DNA from: CAVTOA01 sp963736285 | Lineage (GTDB): Bacteria > Actinomycetota > Actinomycetes > Mycobacteriales > QHCE01 | Assembly (NCBI GenBank): GCA_963736285.1 | Contig: CAVTOA010000003.1 | Location: 1,178,001 to 1,242,000, forward strand | DNA length: 64,000 nt | Direction: 5' to 3' | Shown: piece by piece, positions 63,135-64,000 of the stretch | Layout: every line of letters starts with the position of its first letter | Numbering within the stretch: position 1 is the first letter of the stretch | Made by a program: the position numbers and the translations under genes | Notes under the pieces: generated by a model | Database searches by the model: none | What the model was told of the DNA's origin: nothing | The model's input: only the letters and a program-made list of their open reading frames with translations

Positions 63135-63968
63135 TTACTTGGTCTCCTGCTCTGCCACCCAGTTAGCCAAGTTGTCTACTCGTTGGGTTGTATCCGACCC
63201 AGCATGGGGACACGCTGGCCCATCGCTCTCGATCGAGACCAGTGCGGCATATCCGGGCCGATACTCAACAAAATAAGGTGCGCCCGAGTCGTAGGTGCAA
63301 GCGCTGGTGTCTGTTTCTGGCGCGGAGCCAGCCATGCCGATCGTGGTGGTGTCCGAATTGGTCACGCCAAACTCTCCAGTTTGGAGATGCTGAGCAGGAC
63401 TGGCGTTCTGGCTGGTGACGCTGCCCCAGCCAGCCATGCGAACCGTTGTGCCGACGCGAGGCGGTGAAGAACTCAAGGGCAAAGGCTCGATCGTGGTGAC
63501 TGACGTGGCGAGCTTGGCGATCGCCACGTCCGCGTCGGGAGATTGCCGTACATCAACGATTTTGGCGACTTCACCGTTGGTGTCGGATAGCCCACTCCGG
63601 CCGATCGTCGCCACCGTCTCATATGGAGGCGCCCCGCTAATGGGCTTGTCTTTCCTGTCGTGAAAACAATGACCGGCAGTGATTATCCATTGTGGAGCAA
63701 CAAGCGCTCCGGAGCAGGCGCTGTCGTAGTGGCCACCGTTGTTTGTCGGAATGTCGTGCATCGTCAGTTGAACGGCAAATTTATATGCGCCTTCTGGAGC
63801 GTTATTTCCATTGGCGATGGCTTGTGCGGGTGCTGAAAGGCCTAGTGTGGCGCACGCGATAGCAATGAGGAATCCTGCCATTGCGCCCATAGCGGAAAGT
63901 GGACTAAAACGTAGTTTCCTGCCATTTTCCACTTGCCCGATGGACGGGCGCCGAAAAAAAGCTTTCAT
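63135..63968 (-). CDS. Secreted trypsin-like serine protease (S1)
   Basis: The protein has 277 residues from the ATG at 63968; an ATG at 63986 adds six. A TM/signal segment (AGFLIAIACATLGLSAPAQAIA) ends near residue 51. The catalytic triad is visible: His in IITAGHCF, Asp in DADVAIAKL, Ser in YDSGAPYF (one residue off the usual GDSGGP). The four Cys suggest two disulphides (SACSG/GHCF; SACTYD/GPACPH). It is convergent with efeB. Confidence 0.9.
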   Translation of the reverse strand: MKAFFRRPSIGQVENGRKLRFSPLSAMGAMAGFLIAIACATLGLSAPAQAIANGNNAPEGAYKFAVQLTMHDIPTNNGGHYDSACSGALVAPQWIITAGHCFHDRKDKPISGAPPYETVATIGRSGLSDTNGEVAKIVDVRQSPDADVAIAKLATSVTTIEPLPLSSSPPRVGTTVRMAGWGSVTSQNASPAQHLQTGEFGVTNSDTTTIGMAGSAPETDTSACTYDSGAPYFVEYRPGYAALVSIESDGPACPHAGSDTTQRVDNLANWVAEQETK

Positions 63969-64000
63969 AGGTGTGCACAATGTCATGCTACTAAGCGGTA

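Noticed and set aside
1..64000. tRNA, rRNA, CRISPR or insertion-sequence genes
   Set aside because: By eye no cloverleaf, rRNA block, regularly spaced repeat or transposase was found; a tRNAscan or Infernal search would be decisive.

Overview
This window looks like a chromosomal segment of an actinobacterium of moderately high GC (about 60 percent by eye). Three things point there: a WhiB protein, a SigD/RsdA-type sigma/anti-sigma pair, and two blocks of gene order known from Mycobacterium and its relatives. Block one is tsaB-rimI ... groES-groEL, sigD-rsdA-DUF5319-guaB-guaB3 and, further on, guaA. Block two is manC, a membrane protein, whiB2, an Rv3259-like gene, a DUF3499 gene, manB, a Trm112-like gene, an SIS-domain gene, a CDF transporter and ahcY. 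GTG starts and four-base stop/start overlaps are frequent. I cannot name the species.

Layout. 1-3.75 kb (minus strand): a CbxX-type AAA ATPase running off the left edge, plus two tandem paralogous Pro/Gly/Gln-rich single-pass membrane proteins. 4-6.5 kb: tsaB and rimI, then a convergent THUMP-like methyltransferase where related genomes carry tsaD. 6.6-8.95 kb: the groES-groEL heat-shock operon, with two HrcA (CIRCE) operators built around a promoter. 9.2-14 kb: sigD-rsdA, DUF5319, guaB and guaB3. 14.1-15.8 kb: two small membrane proteins of unknown function. 16.1-31.4 kb: a type IV secretion (T4SS) locus resembling the Tcp system, in the order TcpC, a two-TM protein, TcpE, VirB4, two tandem VirB6-like proteins, a NERD-like membrane protein and a VirD4-type coupling protein. 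It sits between guaB3 and guaA. VirB4, both VirB6 copies and VirD4 are broken by frameshifts, and one VirB6 copy also has a nonsense codon. I see no relaxase, integrase or att repeats, so this looks like a decaying or degenerate chromosomal T4SS and not an intact mobile element.

31.4-35.6 kb: guaA, pssA and a convergent phosphatidylserine decarboxylase fused to a methyltransferase-like N-terminal domain. 35.7-39.5 kb: an envelope-stress-like module with two PspC-domain proteins, one of them a histidine kinase, and a LuxR-type response regulator. 39.7-46.8 kb: a second-type RelA/SpoT homologue with an eroded synthetase domain, a PH-domain protein, a GtrA-family protein, purK-purE, an acyl-CoA dehydrogenase and a membrane protein. 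46.8-48.3 kb: the scoAB CoA-transferase. 48.3-48.8 kb: a non-coding leader ending in a strong intrinsic terminator ahead of a secreted amidase.

50.1-59.5 kb: GDP-mannose synthesis genes (manC, manB) with whiB2 and conserved small genes, then a CDF transporter and ahcY. 59.6-63.1 kb: the efeUOB ferrous/ferric iron uptake operon behind a DtxR/IdeR-like iron box. 63.1-64 kb: a secreted trypsin-like protease.

I recognise no tRNA, rRNA, CRISPR array or insertion sequence.
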